This document shows, piece after piece, positions 9,227-20,108 of a DNA stretch of 64,000 nt. The stretch comes from Rhodospirillaceae bacterium (GTDB taxonomy: Bacteria > Pseudomonadota > Alphaproteobacteria > UBA8366). The stretch is taken from positions 69,652 to 133,651 of the forward strand of contig PBOR01000015.1 of assembly GCA_002724395.1 (NCBI GenBank), in the 5' to 3' direction. Under the pieces are notes generated by a model. The model saw nothing but the letters and a program-made list of their open reading frames with translations, had not been told where the DNA came from and searched no databases. Position numbers and translations under genes: made by a program. Position 1 is the stretch's first letter, and the number at the start of each line of letters is the position of its first letter.

Positions 9227-10506
9227 GTGACGCGGACTGGCCCGATTGGGCGAGAGCGGGGTATCCGCATGTTTGGTTGCCGTACGCTCAAATGCAGACC
9301 CAGCCGCTGCCTGAAGCAGCCATAAGCGCCGACGGCGTTCGTATAAAGCTCAGCGACGGTAAGGATCTCGTTGATGGCACATCCTCCTGGTGGACGGCAT
9401 GTCATGGTTATGGGCATCCTCATATAATTGAGAAAGTCACAGAACAATTGAATTCAATGCCCCACGTGATGCTGGGCGGTTTCGTTCATGAGCCAGTTTT
9501 AACCCTCGCAAAACGTTTGACTGATTTATTGCCGGGTGACTTAAACCACGTTTTTTTCTCTGAATCTGGATCAGTGTCTGTCGAAATTTCTTTGAAAATG
9601 GCCATTCAATATTGGCGCAATCAGGGTGATAAACGACGGGTAAAATTTATCAGTTTTCGCGGCGGCTATCACGGCGATACCATGTCGGCGATGTCGGTTT
9701 GCGATCCTGAGGAGGGCATGCACAAACTGTTTAAAGGTGTTATTCTCGAGCAATTCGTCCTGGATTTGCCACGAGATAAAGCCGGTTTTGTTGGCCTGGA
9801 ATCATTTCTACAAAGAGAAGCAACGCGCGTTGCGGCGGTCGTACTGGAGCCATTGGTTCAAGCCGCAGGCGGCATGAAGTTCCACACGCCCGAAATACTA
9901 GCAAAGATTGCTGACACGTGTCGACGCTACGATGTACTGCTTATTTTAGACGAAATTGCTACAGGATTTGGGCGAACTGGCAGCATGTTTGCCTGTGAAC
10001 AGGCTGATGTGATCCCCGATATTATGACCCTTTCTAAGGCACTTACTGGAGGAACTATGGCGTTGGCGGCAACGGTCGCAACGGACCGGGTTTATGACGC
10101 ATTCCTTTCTGATGATCCCAGTAAGGGGTTCATGCACGGGCCAACCTACACGGGTAATGCACTCGCCTGCGCAGCGGCAAACGCATCTATGGATCTATTT
10201 GAGCAAGAAGACCGATTGGGCCAAGTCGCACTAATCGAACGGCAATTAACGTCAGAGCTTGCCGATTGCTCCTCTTTAGCCGGTGTCACTGATGTCCGGG
10301 TCAAAGGTGCGATTGGTGTAGTACAACTAGACCGTATACCTGATTTAAATGCGATGCGTCGGCGGTTCGTTGCTGAAGGGGTTTGGGTGCGGCCCTTCGG
10401 TGATTTCGTTTACTTAATGCCGCCGTTGGTCATAGGGGCTCAGGATCTTACTTTCCTAACAAAGGCAGTGCGAACCGTGCTGGCTGAGTGGGTCGCAGAG
10501 CGGTAA
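9223..10506 (+). CDS. bioA: Adenosylmethionine-8-amino-7-oxononanoate aminotransferase BioA
   Basis: A class III PLP aminotransferase of 427 residues that converts 8-amino-7-oxononanoate to 7,8-diaminononanoate, usually with SAM as amino donor. The PLP lysine is K272 in [22 protein letters not shown] and [13 protein letters not shown] are BioA-specific motifs. I favour the ATG at 9223, which overlaps the bioB stop as ATGA; an in-frame ATG at 9211 would overlap by 16 bases. Its stop codon directly abuts that of msrB on the other strand, with no base between. Confidence 0.95.
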   Translation: MSDADWPDWARAGYPHVWLPYAQMQTQPLPEAAISADGVRIKLSDGKDLVDGTSSWWTACHGYGHPHIIEKVTEQLNSMPHVMLGGFVHEPVLTLAKRLTDLLPGDLNHVFFSESGSVSVEISLKMAIQYWRNQGDKRRVKFISFRGGYHGDTMSAMSVCDPEEGMHKLFKGVILEQFVLDLPRDKAGFVGLESFLQREATRVAAVVLEPLVQAAGGMKFHTPEILAKIADTCRRYDVLLILDEIATGFGRTGSMFACEQADVIPDIMTLSKALTGGTMALAATVATDRVYDAFLSDDPSKGFMHGPTYTGNALACAAANASMDLFEQEDRLGQVALIERQLTSELADCSSLAGVTDVRVKGAIGVVQLDRIPDLNAMRRRFVAEGVWVRPFGDFVYLMPPLVIGAQDLTFLTKAVRTVLAEWVAER

Positions 10507-10917
10507 CTAAATTTTCGGTTCGCCGTCGGCCTCAAAGGCAAGCGATGCAGAATTGATGCAATAACGAAGTCCCGTCGGCTCTGGCCCGTCAGGAAAGACG
10601 TGTCCCAAATGACTGTCACAGCGTGAGCAAACGACTTCGGTCCGTCGCGAGAAAAAACTGTTGTCTTCATGCTCATCTACCGCTTCGTCGGCGATGGGGC
10701 TAGTGTAACTCGGCCATCCGGTGCCGGAGTCGAATTTCGTGTCGGAGGAAAATAAAGGTTGGTCGCAGCAGATACATTTATAGATGCCCTTGTCTTTGCA
10801 ATCGTGAAACGCGCCGGTAAAAGCGCGTTCGGTGCCTGCCTCTCGGGTAACGTGGTATTGCTCTGGGGTTAGTTGTGTCTGCCATTCTTTATCGGATTTA
10901 ACAATTTTCACGGCCAT
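10507..10917 (-). CDS. msrB: Peptide-methionine (R)-S-oxide reductase MsrB
   Basis: A 136-residue repair enzyme that reduces the R-sulfoxide of methionine in proteins. Two CxxC zinc sites are visible (C48/C51 and C97/C100) and the catalytic cysteine is C120 in RYCINSASL. The FDSGTGWPS motif is intact. The active site uses cysteine, not selenocysteine, which matters because a selenoprotein candidate lies elsewhere in this window. AGGAGA stands 7 bases before the ATG. No msrA is nearby. Confidence 0.95.
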   Translation of the reverse strand: MAVKIVKSDKEWQTQLTPEQYHVTREAGTERAFTGAFHDCKDKGIYKCICCDQPLFSSDTKFDSGTGWPSYTSPIADEAVDEHEDNSFFSRRTEVVCSRCDSHLGHVFPDGPEPTGLRYCINSASLAFEADGEPKI

Positions 10918-11174
10918 CGAATTTCTCCTGAATTTTATTTATGATTATAACGGCTCATGCGTTTTTCAAGTGCTTGTAGTTAGGTCTTACGTCAACCTAA
11001 TTTTCCCAAGTCACATAGCGTTTGTTTTAGGTAATCGTGTGCTGTTCCGAGAAAATCTTCCGCTCTTGCAGGATTTTTCACAATTTCGTCATCGGATTGG
11101 CTTAAGAAAGATCTGACTATTGCTTGCGAGAGAACAGTATTTCATTATTCAATATGGTAACGCCACCTTGTTAG

Positions 11175-12902
11175 ATGGATAGAAAAGCAAAATACGGAAT
11201 GAGCGACGGATCGGAAGCTGAATTCGATCGTGCGATGGCGCATTTTGAGGCGGGTGATTGCACCGCTGCAGAAATGACGTGCCGCGCTTTGCTCGACAGC
11301 GAGCCAAATTTAGTTGATGGCCACCATCTGTTGGGGGCTGTTCTATTGCAGGCAGGTCGACCAGAAGACGCTATCAAGGCTCTCACTGTGGCTGCTGAAC
11401 TAGCTCCGAAAGAGCCGGAAATATTGGGTAACCTGGCGGTAGCTTATGAGGCTTCTGGCGCGTCTCAGCAGGCTGCAAACGTCTATCGAACAGCTATCAA
11501 TTTAGACCCTGCCGACCCTCATTTGAGAGCAGCGTTCGCGGCAGTGTCGCAGAGACTTGGTGAGCATGAAGCGGCGGTGGTTGGATTCCGGAAGGCCATT
11601 GATCTCGGTGAAGTAACGGCCGAAAACCTCTACGGATTGGCGCTGGCGGAAAAAGTGATTGGGCGACTCGAAGATGCCATCGTGTCCTGCCGGCGACTCA
11701 TTGAACAAGTGCCTGAACATGCGGAAGGATTGCACCTCCAGGCAATATGTCTTTCGGAAAAAGGAAATTATGAAGGTGCTGCGCAAAGTTTTGACAAATT
11801 GATTGCTCTCGAGCCAGGCTTCTCCGGCGCGCATGGAAACTATGCTGTGATTTTAACTAAACTTAATCGACGGCCCGAAGCTCACGCTGCATTTGAGTTG
11901 GCAGTAAAGGCGCCTGACGTTGATGCGGATTGTTTGCTGAACTTTGCGATGATGCTAGAGGAAGATAAACAAGAGGAGCGTGCTTACGAGTTTTATCGTC
12001 GTGCATTCAAGCTTGAGGAGAGTTCTGCTGTGGTTTGTGAATGCCTGGCGAAGCAGGCAATGCGGTTAGACAAAAATGCGGAAGTAGCCGAGATTTTTAC
12101 TGATCTTACGTTACGCCAGCCATCCTTACCGTTCGTGTGGTTTTATCTTGGTCAAGCTCTTCTTGCGGAAGGCCAAGTGGAATTAGCGCGGCAAGCCATG
12201 GACCGATATTTGTCTTTGGAGCCGGATGATAAGCTCGGCAGTCAATTGGTGCTTGGTGCCGGCGGCGCTATTCCGTTGCCTGAAGGACCCGGCGAAGCAT
12301 ACCTGCGAAATTTCTACCGTATTCGTGCAGACCATTGGGACGAAACAGTGTTGGATTCTTATAACGGTCACGATATTTTAATGCGTTCCCTTAAAATATG
12401 TCTATCAGGTAGACCTGTGACGACGCGGTTGCTGGATGCAGGTTGCGGTACTGGTAGTCTTGGCGTGCGAATGAAGCCCTTAGTAGGCTCGTTGGATGGT
12501 GTCGATATTTCCCCTCATATGGTTAGCAAAGCGAGGGAAAAGAACGTTTATGATAGCCTGGAAACTGGGAACCTATTTAATTTTTTGGTGGCTCGAAAGA
12601 ATAAGTATGACATTATCGTCGCTGCGGCTATTTTATTCCATTTTCGTGACCTCACGGCGGCCCTGAAACTAATTTTTACAGCGTTGCGGCCGTCGGGAGA
12701 GGTAATTTTCACGCTATTTAAGAATACCGTGAACGATCTACGCCTGAATGACCAAGGTTTTTTCGAACATAGTTCCGGAGAAATCGAGGCGTGCATTACG
12801 GAAGCAGGCCTACAATTGGTAGATCTATATGAGGCGGTGCATGAGTATAATTTTGATGATGAGCCGCGTCCCTGTTTCTGTGTGCGCTGCGTAAGGAGTT
12901 AG
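11175..12902 (+). CDS. TPR-repeat protein with C-terminal SAM-dependent methyltransferase domain
   Basis: A 575-residue two-part protein. Residues from about 10 to 350 form consecutive tetratricopeptide repeats (for example the alanine-rich helices around LLGAVLLQAGRPEDAIKAL). Residues from about 395 form a class I methyltransferase with motif I LLDAGCGTGSLG near 419-430 and a downstream VDIS acidic strand. The repeats probably bind a partner or substrate protein. The target is unknown. No start has a good Shine-Dalgarno sequence; the ATG at 11199 is an alternative to 11175. It has no operon partner on its strand. Confidence 0.8.
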   Translation: MDRKAKYGMSDGSEAEFDRAMAHFEAGDCTAAEMTCRALLDSEPNLVDGHHLLGAVLLQAGRPEDAIKALTVAAELAPKEPEILGNLAVAYEASGASQQAANVYRTAINLDPADPHLRAAFAAVSQRLGEHEAAVVGFRKAIDLGEVTAENLYGLALAEKVIGRLEDAIVSCRRLIEQVPEHAEGLHLQAICLSEKGNYEGAAQSFDKLIALEPGFSGAHGNYAVILTKLNRRPEAHAAFELAVKAPDVDADCLLNFAMMLEEDKQEERAYEFYRRAFKLEESSAVVCECLAKQAMRLDKNAEVAEIFTDLTLRQPSLPFVWFYLGQALLAEGQVELARQAMDRYLSLEPDDKLGSQLVLGAGGAIPLPEGPGEAYLRNFYRIRADHWDETVLDSYNGHDILMRSLKICLSGRPVTTRLLDAGCGTGSLGVRMKPLVGSLDGVDISPHMVSKAREKNVYDSLETGNLFNFLVARKNKYDIIVAAAILFHFRDLTAALKLIFTALRPSGEVIFTLFKNTVNDLRLNDQGFFEHSSGEIEACITEAGLQLVDLYEAVHEYNFDDEPRPCFCVRCVRS

Positions 12903-13059
12903 CTTGAGGGATAAGGCATCGCCGGCATCCTTCCAGGCGAGGATGGCATAGGCTTACGCTGTCCAAGGCAAGGCCTTGATCAGTGAAGATAAAAACGAAT
13001 ATAAGCGGAAGACTATCGGGCCATATTGCTATGTAGTGAGCTGTTGTAAAAGCCGAGCA

Positions 13060-13842
13060 TTATTGCGTTGGTAATTTACAAGACGAAGAGCCAAGTTCAC
13101 CGAAATCCGCGACAATGTCTGCGCCAACAGGGGCCGGAATTGGCCCTGTAGCGGCGCCAGTGCTGATCCAGTCACCCGCTTTTAGTTCCATGCCGCGTGC
13201 CGCGAGCTTGTTTGCGAGCCAACATATAGAGTTAAGCGGATTATCGAGCACATGAGCCCCGGTAGATTCTTTGATCACCTCGCCGTTAACTATGTGTTTT
13301 ACCCTATGATTTGGTAGATCAAACTTTCGCCAGTCTGCCATGCCTTCGGCAAAGACAAAAGAGTAATTGCCGGCGAAATCCATAGTCGACCCCGGGCGCC
13401 CGAGGTCGGGCCGGGTTTTGAACCGCATGCCAGTCACCTCGATAGCAGGGTGCATGGTTGCGATGGCGTCGGCCCCTTGTTCCATTGTGTAGGGTGCATT
13501 GGATAACGGTAAGTCTTTGCCTAGAATGACGGCAAACTCACACTCGATGCCACCAACAGTCGGCATGCCAGCTTCATATACATGACCTGATTCTTGGACG
13601 AATTCGGCGAAAATTGGGCCGTATGCTGGCTCGGTTACGCCGGCCTTCTCTTGCAACGCTTTATTAGTAAGAGCGACCTTCCAGCCTACATAAGTCAGGT
13701 CCGGGTGTTTCAGCATCACTTCCTGTATCAACAGTGCTTCTTCAGGTGAGGACGCTTTGCAATCATCCGGAATATCATCTAGTAGCTCGTTGTTGAGATG
13801 CGCTGCTACTAAAATCTCTGCAGCTTTATTGGCGTTGACCAT
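13060..13842 (-). CDS. 2-keto-4-pentenoate hydratase / fumarylacetoacetate hydrolase-fold protein
   Basis: A 260-residue protein of the hydratase/decarboxylase branch (MhpD/DmpE-like) of the FAH fold. IECEFAVILGKDLP supplies the metal-binding acidic residues and HPAIEVTGMRF is a conserved strand. These enzymes hydrate 2-hydroxy-penta-2,4-dienoates or decarboxylate oxalocrotonate in aromatic meta-cleavage pathways. The start is the ATG at 13842 because GGGGAG lies 7 bases upstream; an earlier ATG at 13857 overlaps that site. A paralogue lies upstream in the same direction at 14819-15586. No ring-cleavage dioxygenase is present, so the actual substrate is open. Confidence 0.8.
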   Translation of the reverse strand: MVNANKAAEILVAAHLNNELLDDIPDDCKASSPEEALLIQEVMLKHPDLTYVGWKVALTNKALQEKAGVTEPAYGPIFAEFVQESGHVYEAGMPTVGGIECEFAVILGKDLPLSNAPYTMEQGADAIATMHPAIEVTGMRFKTRPDLGRPGSTMDFAGNYSFVFAEGMADWRKFDLPNHRVKHIVNGEVIKESTGAHVLDNPLNSICWLANKLAARGMELKAGDWISTGAATGPIPAPVGADIVADFGELGSSSCKLPTQ

Positions 13843-13877
13843 AGTTTTTCTCCCCATTATGACGGTTGTAAGTAGGT

Positions 13878-14843
13878 CTAATTATTTGCCGTCTGTCCCC
13901 ATTCAAAGGACCGAACTAAATCGTCAATAAAATTTGCCGCGCGTTTGGCTTCCTTTGCTAATGCCCGGCCTCGTAGTTGGATAATAGTGTTTTTCCGCTC
14001 CATGAAATAAAGCCCGTGCCACAGGTGGTTCTTATTACTAGGCTTGGCAATCAGCCACTGTACTTCCAGACCCTTCATCCCCGCAGTTTTTGCCACCTTA
14101 TAATCGCCCTTGGTGAGACGTTTGGCATTTTTGAGGTGGTGTCTCGTCATTGCACGCACCTGATCGAATAGATGGCGTAAGGGTTCATCGCCTTTCGTAT
14201 AGATGACGATATTGGCAAAAACAGCGCTCTTTCCTAGCCAAGCGGCGTATTTGGCTTGTACATGGCGCGAATTTTTCCCAGCCTGTTTCGCGTTGACCCG
14301 TTTAAACTTACCGAGATGGGCGGGAAATACGAAACCCGTTTGCGCGTGTCGCAATCCATAATCCCTATACCGAGGAATCAGTGGACTATTCCGGTCTTGG
14401 CGAATCTTTCGAGCCCAACTTTCCTGGCGGGAAATTTCATCTGCATCACCCCCGGTCTTATATAGGGCATGGGCAGAGGCTTCGAGTAATTGTCCCCTTA
14501 GTTGCGGCAATGGGCTGATCTCATCGGAAAATGCTAGTCCTCGTTTTGCCGCTTCTCTCGCTTTTCCATGTTGCCCCTTGAGAATAAGAATTTCCGCCAA
14601 TTGGGCGTTATTGATGGCAGCCGGAATCCCTGGAGGCGCATCCTTCAACGCTTTCTCCAAAAAGCCTTGTGATTTCGTTAAATCACCGAGATCGCGAGCT
14701 ATTTCGCTTTTGCTCATTAGTTTCGACCAAGTTTCTCTCTCTGCTGCGAGTGCTGGGGCAACAAAAACGGTCACCCCAACCAGTAAAGAAAATAACTGTT
14801 GTAGGCAGTATGCAGACATTAAGCGCTGCAGGTAAGCAAACAT
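13878..14843 (-). CDS. Exported protein with TPR-like N-terminal half, unknown function
   Basis: I do not recognise a named family for this 321-residue protein. An N-terminal hydrophobic segment ending in APALA-AE looks like a cleaved signal peptide, placing it in the periplasm. Residues 40-130 are helical, alanine-rich and TPR-like. The C-terminal half (about 165-315) is basic with predicted strands. The start is ambiguous: ATG at 14843, or ATG at 14819, which overlaps the upstream hydratase stop as TAATG and would permit re-initiation. It sits between two hydratase paralogues in one apparent operon. Confidence 0.6.
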   Translation of the reverse strand: MFAYLQRLMSAYCLQQLFSLLVGVTVFVAPALAAERETWSKLMSKSEIARDLGDLTKSQGFLEKALKDAPPGIPAAINNAQLAEILILKGQHGKAREAAKRGLAFSDEISPLPQLRGQLLEASAHALYKTGGDADEISRQESWARKIRQDRNSPLIPRYRDYGLRHAQTGFVFPAHLGKFKRVNAKQAGKNSRHVQAKYAAWLGKSAVFANIVIYTKGDEPLRHLFDQVRAMTRHHLKNAKRLTKGDYKVAKTAGMKGLEVQWLIAKPSNKNHLWHGLYFMERKNTIIQLRGRALAKEAKRAANFIDDLVRSFEWGQTANN

Positions 14844-15586
14844 TGTCCCAATGGGCCGAAATCAGCAGCGAGTTCGCAATTTTGCGGGACCGGGTGCATG
14901 CCTGTGCAGCTTCCCGTCGTAATAAACTGGTCTTCCTCAAGGATAATGCCGTCGTGTGAAAGCCGATTAACCAACCACACAAGCGAAGTGACCGGGTGAC
15001 CGAGTACGTTTTTGCCACTCCCTGATACAGCCTGCTCTCCGTCAACAGTAAGTGAAATCGGTTGGTTGATGATATCGAGTGTGTGCCAGTCTTTTTTGCC
15101 GGTGCCAGTGACGAAGGCGTAGTTACCGCAATGGTCTGCAATTACTGCTCGAGCGCCGACACCAAGCGCACCATCGACGCGAACATGAACTACTTCGATA
15201 GCTGGATGCACGGAGGCGACAGCTTCTGTAACATCGGCGGTGGTATATTCTTCAGCTCGAGGGACGAATGTAGCGCCCATTTTAAAGGCGTATTCACACT
15301 CAATTCGGCGCAAACAATATTCTGGTGATTTCATTATTTCACAGCATTCGAACGTAGCGTTTTCGAATAAGGGGCCGTAGGCGGGCTCGTCGGTCTTCAT
15401 CATTTCCATTGCGGCGTCTGCGGTGAAGGCCGCTTTCCAGCCTATTATTTTTTCACCATACCCGCTCGCAACCGCACGTTGCACTTCGTAGGCCTCCTCG
15501 ACGTTTGCTGGGTACTCGTCCAAAGTGATGATACTATCCGCTTTACGAGCTTCGATTAGTTTCTTCGCGGTTGATGCGATATCCAA
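14819..15586 (-). CDS. 2-keto-4-pentenoate hydratase / FAH-fold protein (paralogue)
   Basis: The second hydratase-type protein of this operon. It shares with its paralogue the stretches AYGPLFE, R-I-E-C-E-Y-A-F, HPAIEVVHVRV and the C-terminal TTGSCTG/ADFG. I propose a TTG start at 15586: AAGGA lies 9 bases upstream and the N-terminus then aligns with that of the paralogue (about 255 residues). The longer frame back to a GTG at 15631 has no ribosome-binding site. Two divergent copies suggest either two substrates or a heteromeric enzyme, as in some decarboxylase-hydratase pairs, which is inference. Confidence 0.75.
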   Translation of the reverse strand: MDIASTAKKLIEARKADSIITLDEYPANVEEAYEVQRAVASGYGEKIIGWKAAFTADAAMEMMKTDEPAYGPLFENATFECCEIMKSPEYCLRRIECEYAFKMGATFVPRAEEYTTADVTEAVASVHPAIEVVHVRVDGALGVGARAVIADHCGNYAFVTGTGKKDWHTLDIINQPISLTVDGEQAVSGSGKNVLGHPVTSLVWLVNRLSHDGIILEEDQFITTGSCTGMHPVPQNCELAADFGPLGQCLLTCSA

Positions 15587-16040
15587 TGTTTTTATTCCTT
15601 TTAGTTTTGTATTTTCGTTTATTTCTCTCACGAAACGGCTTGTGACGGAATACTGCGCGCTTCATTTTGCTCTTATTCTATTCTGTCGCAGCTTCGTGTT
15701 ACGAGATAATAATATCTGCGGCTTGGCATAATAACTCCGCTAAATAGTCGAATTCCTATTTTAAGAGCACCAATTCCATGCTTTCGAGATCGAATTATTC
15801 TCGATAAAGTCAAAAAGTTCCTATTGTGGCAAGTCAGCCTGCACCTTGCCCTAATCTCCACGGCTTTCTTGGATTGTGCTACGCTGAGAAATCGCATTGC
15901 GATAATTTAGGGATACTTCGTGAAGTTTAGTGTCTTTTGCTCTTAATTTTCCATGGTTCCAAAATATGGAAGGGTTACAAGTAAAAAGGGTACTAAAAAT
16001 TTTAACATACCTTCAATAAAACTATCAAAAAGCTATAGCC
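15587..16040. other. Intergenic region with short inverted repeats
   Basis: About 450 bases between two minus-strand genes. It should hold the promoter of the hydratase operon, but no convincing box pair stands out. Visible elements are AGATA-ATAA-TATCT at 15704-15717 and a small hairpin TTCCA/TGGAA near 15957-15971. Short open frames here look like chance. Confidence 0.4.
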
Positions 16041-17288
<1,248 letters not shown>

Positions 17289-17393
17289 CTACGCCTATGT
17301 TGAGGCTCGTTCAACGGCCTTTATGCAGGTAATGTACGATTGACCCACAGATTTATGTCAACGTATGGTAGCGGTGAAATTGAAGGAAGAAAA

Positions 17394-18233
17394 ATGCCTA
17401 AAATATTGAGTGATGTCGAGGTCGAGGCGTATAAACGGAATGGCTTCCATTTCCCTGTCCGGGTCATGAGCGTAGAAAAAGCTCAAGGCTATCGCCGGTC
17501 GCTTGAAGCTTTTGAATCTAGCCAGCCCGGCAATATCCGCAATCAGATAAAAACCAAAATGCATCTGGTGCTTACCTGGATTTACGAAATGGTTTCAAAT
17601 CCGGGAATTTTAGACGCGGTGGAAGATGTTCTTGGGCCTAATATTTTGTGTTGGAATGCGACCTTCTTTACAAAAGAAGCAAATGATCCAGGTCATGTTA
17701 CGTGGCATCAGGACGCGACCTACTGGGGTATGGATTCGCAGGACATTTGCAGTGCTTGGATTGCGTTATCTCCATCGACTGTGGAAAGTGGTGCCATGCA
17801 AGTTATGCCGGGCACGCATCATTCGGAGATACTTGAACATGAGGATACGTTTGATAAACATAATCTACTGACTCGCGGACAAAAGCTTGCTAAAGACCCT
17901 GATGAGTCTAAGGCGGTTAGCCTTGTGCTTCAGCCGGGTGAGCTTTCTCTCCATCACGTTGCGCTTGTCCATGGTTCGAAGCCTAACCGAACAAATGACC
18001 GGCGCATTGGCCTCGCCATTCGCTATGTAGCACCGCATGTAAAACAGACCGGTGACATCCAAGATAGTGCGATGCTCGTGCGTGGGAAAGATCGCTTCGG
18101 CAATTTTACAGCAGAGAAACCGCCCGCTTCAGATATGGATGCCGAGGCGTTAGCGTTTCATAGTCAAGTACTCGAGAATTTAGCGAAAGTGAAGTTTGCG
18201 GGTACCGATCACAGTTACAAAGACGCCGTTTAA
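17394..18233 (+). CDS. Phytanoyl-CoA dioxygenase (PhyH) family protein
   Basis: A 279-residue non-haem iron oxygenase. The HxD motif is W-H-Q-D-A-T-Y-W with H105 and D107, and the distal histidine lies in LVHGSKPN. WHQD-A-T-Y-W-G-M resembles PhyH subfamilies found in marine bacteria. The start is the ATG at 17394, with AAGGAAG about 5 bases upstream; the open frame extends back to a TTG at 17340 without support. It is followed by an EamA permease 53 bases downstream, perhaps exporting or importing the related compound. Confidence 0.85.
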   Translation: MPKILSDVEVEAYKRNGFHFPVRVMSVEKAQGYRRSLEAFESSQPGNIRNQIKTKMHLVLTWIYEMVSNPGILDAVEDVLGPNILCWNATFFTKEANDPGHVTWHQDATYWGMDSQDICSAWIALSPSTVESGAMQVMPGTHHSEILEHEDTFDKHNLLTRGQKLAKDPDESKAVSLVLQPGELSLHHVALVHGSKPNRTNDRRIGLAIRYVAPHVKQTGDIQDSAMLVRGKDRFGNFTAEKPPASDMDAEALAFHSQVLENLAKVKFAGTDHSYKDAV

Positions 18234-18286
18234 ATGGTCCGCAAAAAAGGGTGGTAATCTTCTAGCGGAACCGCGACCAAACCGTC

Positions 18287-19132
18287 ATGAACATTTCGGT
18301 AACACTCCTCATCCTGCTCTCGGCATTTATGCACGCATCGTGGAATGCGTTCGTTAAACGTGCACCTGACAAGGTGGCCATGGCGACTTTAGTTTATGGA
18401 GCTGGCTTGGTTGTAGCCATTCCCGGTGTTTTTTATTTTCCGCTTCCCAATAAAGAAATTTGGCAACTCATCGCGATCCATTCCGGCTGTCATGTGATTT
18501 ATAAGTTGGCACTAGTCGCCATGTATGAAGAAGGCGATCTCAGCCAAGTTTATCCGGCAACTAGAGGCATTGCGCCACTTATAACAACGCTCATAGCAAT
18601 ACCAACGATTGGCGATATACCGAATGCCCAGCAGATGGCAGGTATCAGTTTGATTAGCGTTGGCTTGCTGTTTTTTGTTTTTGAACCGGGTGTATTTACG
18701 AAAAAGGGATCAAAACCGTTACTTATCGCTGCGGTTGCAGGTTTGATGATGAGTATCTATACAATCGCCGATGCAGTAGCTATGCGGACACCAGGTTTTA
18801 GGTTTTCCTTCATTAGCTGGATATTTCTGTTAGATGCTTTGACGATGTTCGCAATCGCCTACTGGAGAAGAGGTAGACGTCTTGGTAGCTTATTGGCAGA
18901 TCAGTGGAAAGTTGGTTTGGGCTGCGGCGTCGCGGCATTTTTAAACTTTGGTATCATCCTATGGGTGCTGAGTTTTGCCACCGTTGGTAATGTGGCAGCG
19001 CTCAGAGAAACCAGTGTGGTTTTTGCTGCTATTATCGGCATGTTTTTTATGAGCGAAGCATTTGGGCTTCGTCGGGTGTTGGCCGCAGTTGTTATCACGT
19101 TTGGCATTATTTCGATGAATTGGGTATTTTAA
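18287..19132 (+). CDS. EamA/DMT-family permease
   Basis: A 281-residue inner-membrane protein with ten predicted helices and the internal duplication typical of drug/metabolite transporters. The first helix carries the ASWNAFVKRAP pattern (small residues, then W-N) and a conserved G-V/I-A-P-L loop at about residue 104. Substrate unknown. It follows the PhyH gene on the same strand. Its last 4 bases overlap the end of the convergent ABC ATPase gene. Confidence 0.8.
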   Translation: MNISVTLLILLSAFMHASWNAFVKRAPDKVAMATLVYGAGLVVAIPGVFYFPLPNKEIWQLIAIHSGCHVIYKLALVAMYEEGDLSQVYPATRGIAPLITTLIAIPTIGDIPNAQQMAGISLISVGLLFFVFEPGVFTKKGSKPLLIAAVAGLMMSIYTIADAVAMRTPGFRFSFISWIFLLDALTMFAIAYWRRGRRLGSLLADQWKVGLGCGVAAFLNFGIILWVLSFATVGNVAALRETSVVFAAIIGMFFMSEAFGLRRVLAAVVITFGIISMNWVF

Positions 19133-19959
19133 GCTAGCGGGCGTTCTTTCTTGCTGTTTGGCTGTTCTCCGCGTTTAGCTCTTTCTGCGACCCAGCCGTG
19201 AATATATTTTTCCACCTGTGGGTCACCTGAGGTTTCGATTTCCTGCGTCGGGCCACTCCAAGAAATTAGGCCGTTATGAACCATGGCGGCATAATCTGAG
19301 ATGACCAATGCGCTATCGATATCATTGGTAATGGATATAACCGTAGTATTTAGCTCCTCGGTAATATCTGCAATAAGATGGCTAATGCCTTTGCTGAGAA
19401 TTGGGTCAAGGCCTGCGGTTGGTTCGTCGAGCAAAAGAATTTGTGGGTTGCCGGCAATTGCGCGTGCCAACGCAACACGTTTCTGCATTCCACCGGACAA
19501 ATCTGCAGGCATAAGGTCTGCCACGCCCGATCCCATATTGACCAGAGAGAGTTTCTGCAGCGCCAGTTGTCTCCCTTCCGCCGGCGTGCACACTTTTGTT
19601 TGCATCAGCCGGAAGACGATATTTTCCCAAACAGTCATGCTGTCGAATAAAGCTGAGCGCTGAAAAAGCATGCCAATTTTATTTAGAAAATATGATGATT
19701 TATTCGTCTCATGACTATTTGCGACCGCACCGTCAACAAGGACGTTGCCCGCATCCACGTCCAAAAGGCCAAGAATACATTTAAGGAGTACTGATTTTCC
19801 GCTGCCCGATGAACCTAAAAGGACCCAGGCTTCCCCGTCACGAATCTCCAGATCTACACCTTTGAGAATTTGTGTGCCATCAAAAGATTTGTGGAGATTT
19901 CGGACTTCAATTTTAACTTTGTCATTCATAGCATGCAAAAACTTTGCGATTTTGCTCAT
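19129..19959 (-). CDS. ABC transporter ATP-binding protein, MlaF type
   Basis: A 276-residue ATPase with Walker A GSSGSGKS (49-56), signature LSGGMQKRVALARA (154-167) and Walker B ILLLDEPTAGLDP (174-186). The Q-K signature and the QRSALFDSMTVWENI stretch are characteristic of the MlaF/Mkl group, which powers phospholipid transport between outer and inner membrane with MlaE and MlaD. Those partners are not adjacent, so this is an orphan subunit here. AGG directly abuts the ATG, an unusually tight spacing; ATG at residue 11 is an alternative start. Confidence 0.82.
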   Translation of the reverse strand: MSKIAKFLHAMNDKVKIEVRNLHKSFDGTQILKGVDLEIRDGEAWVLLGSSGSGKSVLLKCILGLLDVDAGNVLVDGAVANSHETNKSSYFLNKIGMLFQRSALFDSMTVWENIVFRLMQTKVCTPAEGRQLALQKLSLVNMGSGVADLMPADLSGGMQKRVALARAIAGNPQILLLDEPTAGLDPILSKGISHLIADITEELNTTVISITNDIDSALVISDYAAMVHNGLISWSGPTQEIETSGDPQVEKYIHGWVAERAKRGEQPNSKKERPLA

Positions 19960-20108
19960 CCTGTCAACTATTCACGCCAACTTACTGCGGAACGATGCCC
20001 GATTGTGGCCATATTTTATCGCGAAATCGCCGCAAAGCCTCCCTTAAGCAGCCCTATTGAAACGCTTTTATGATTCAAGAGTGAAAATGTTTGAAGGAGT
20101 TCTGAGCA

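Noticed and set aside
12926-12945. Terminator after the TPR-methyltransferase gene (CATCCT/AGGATG hairpin)
   Set aside because: A 6-bp stem exists but no T-run follows.
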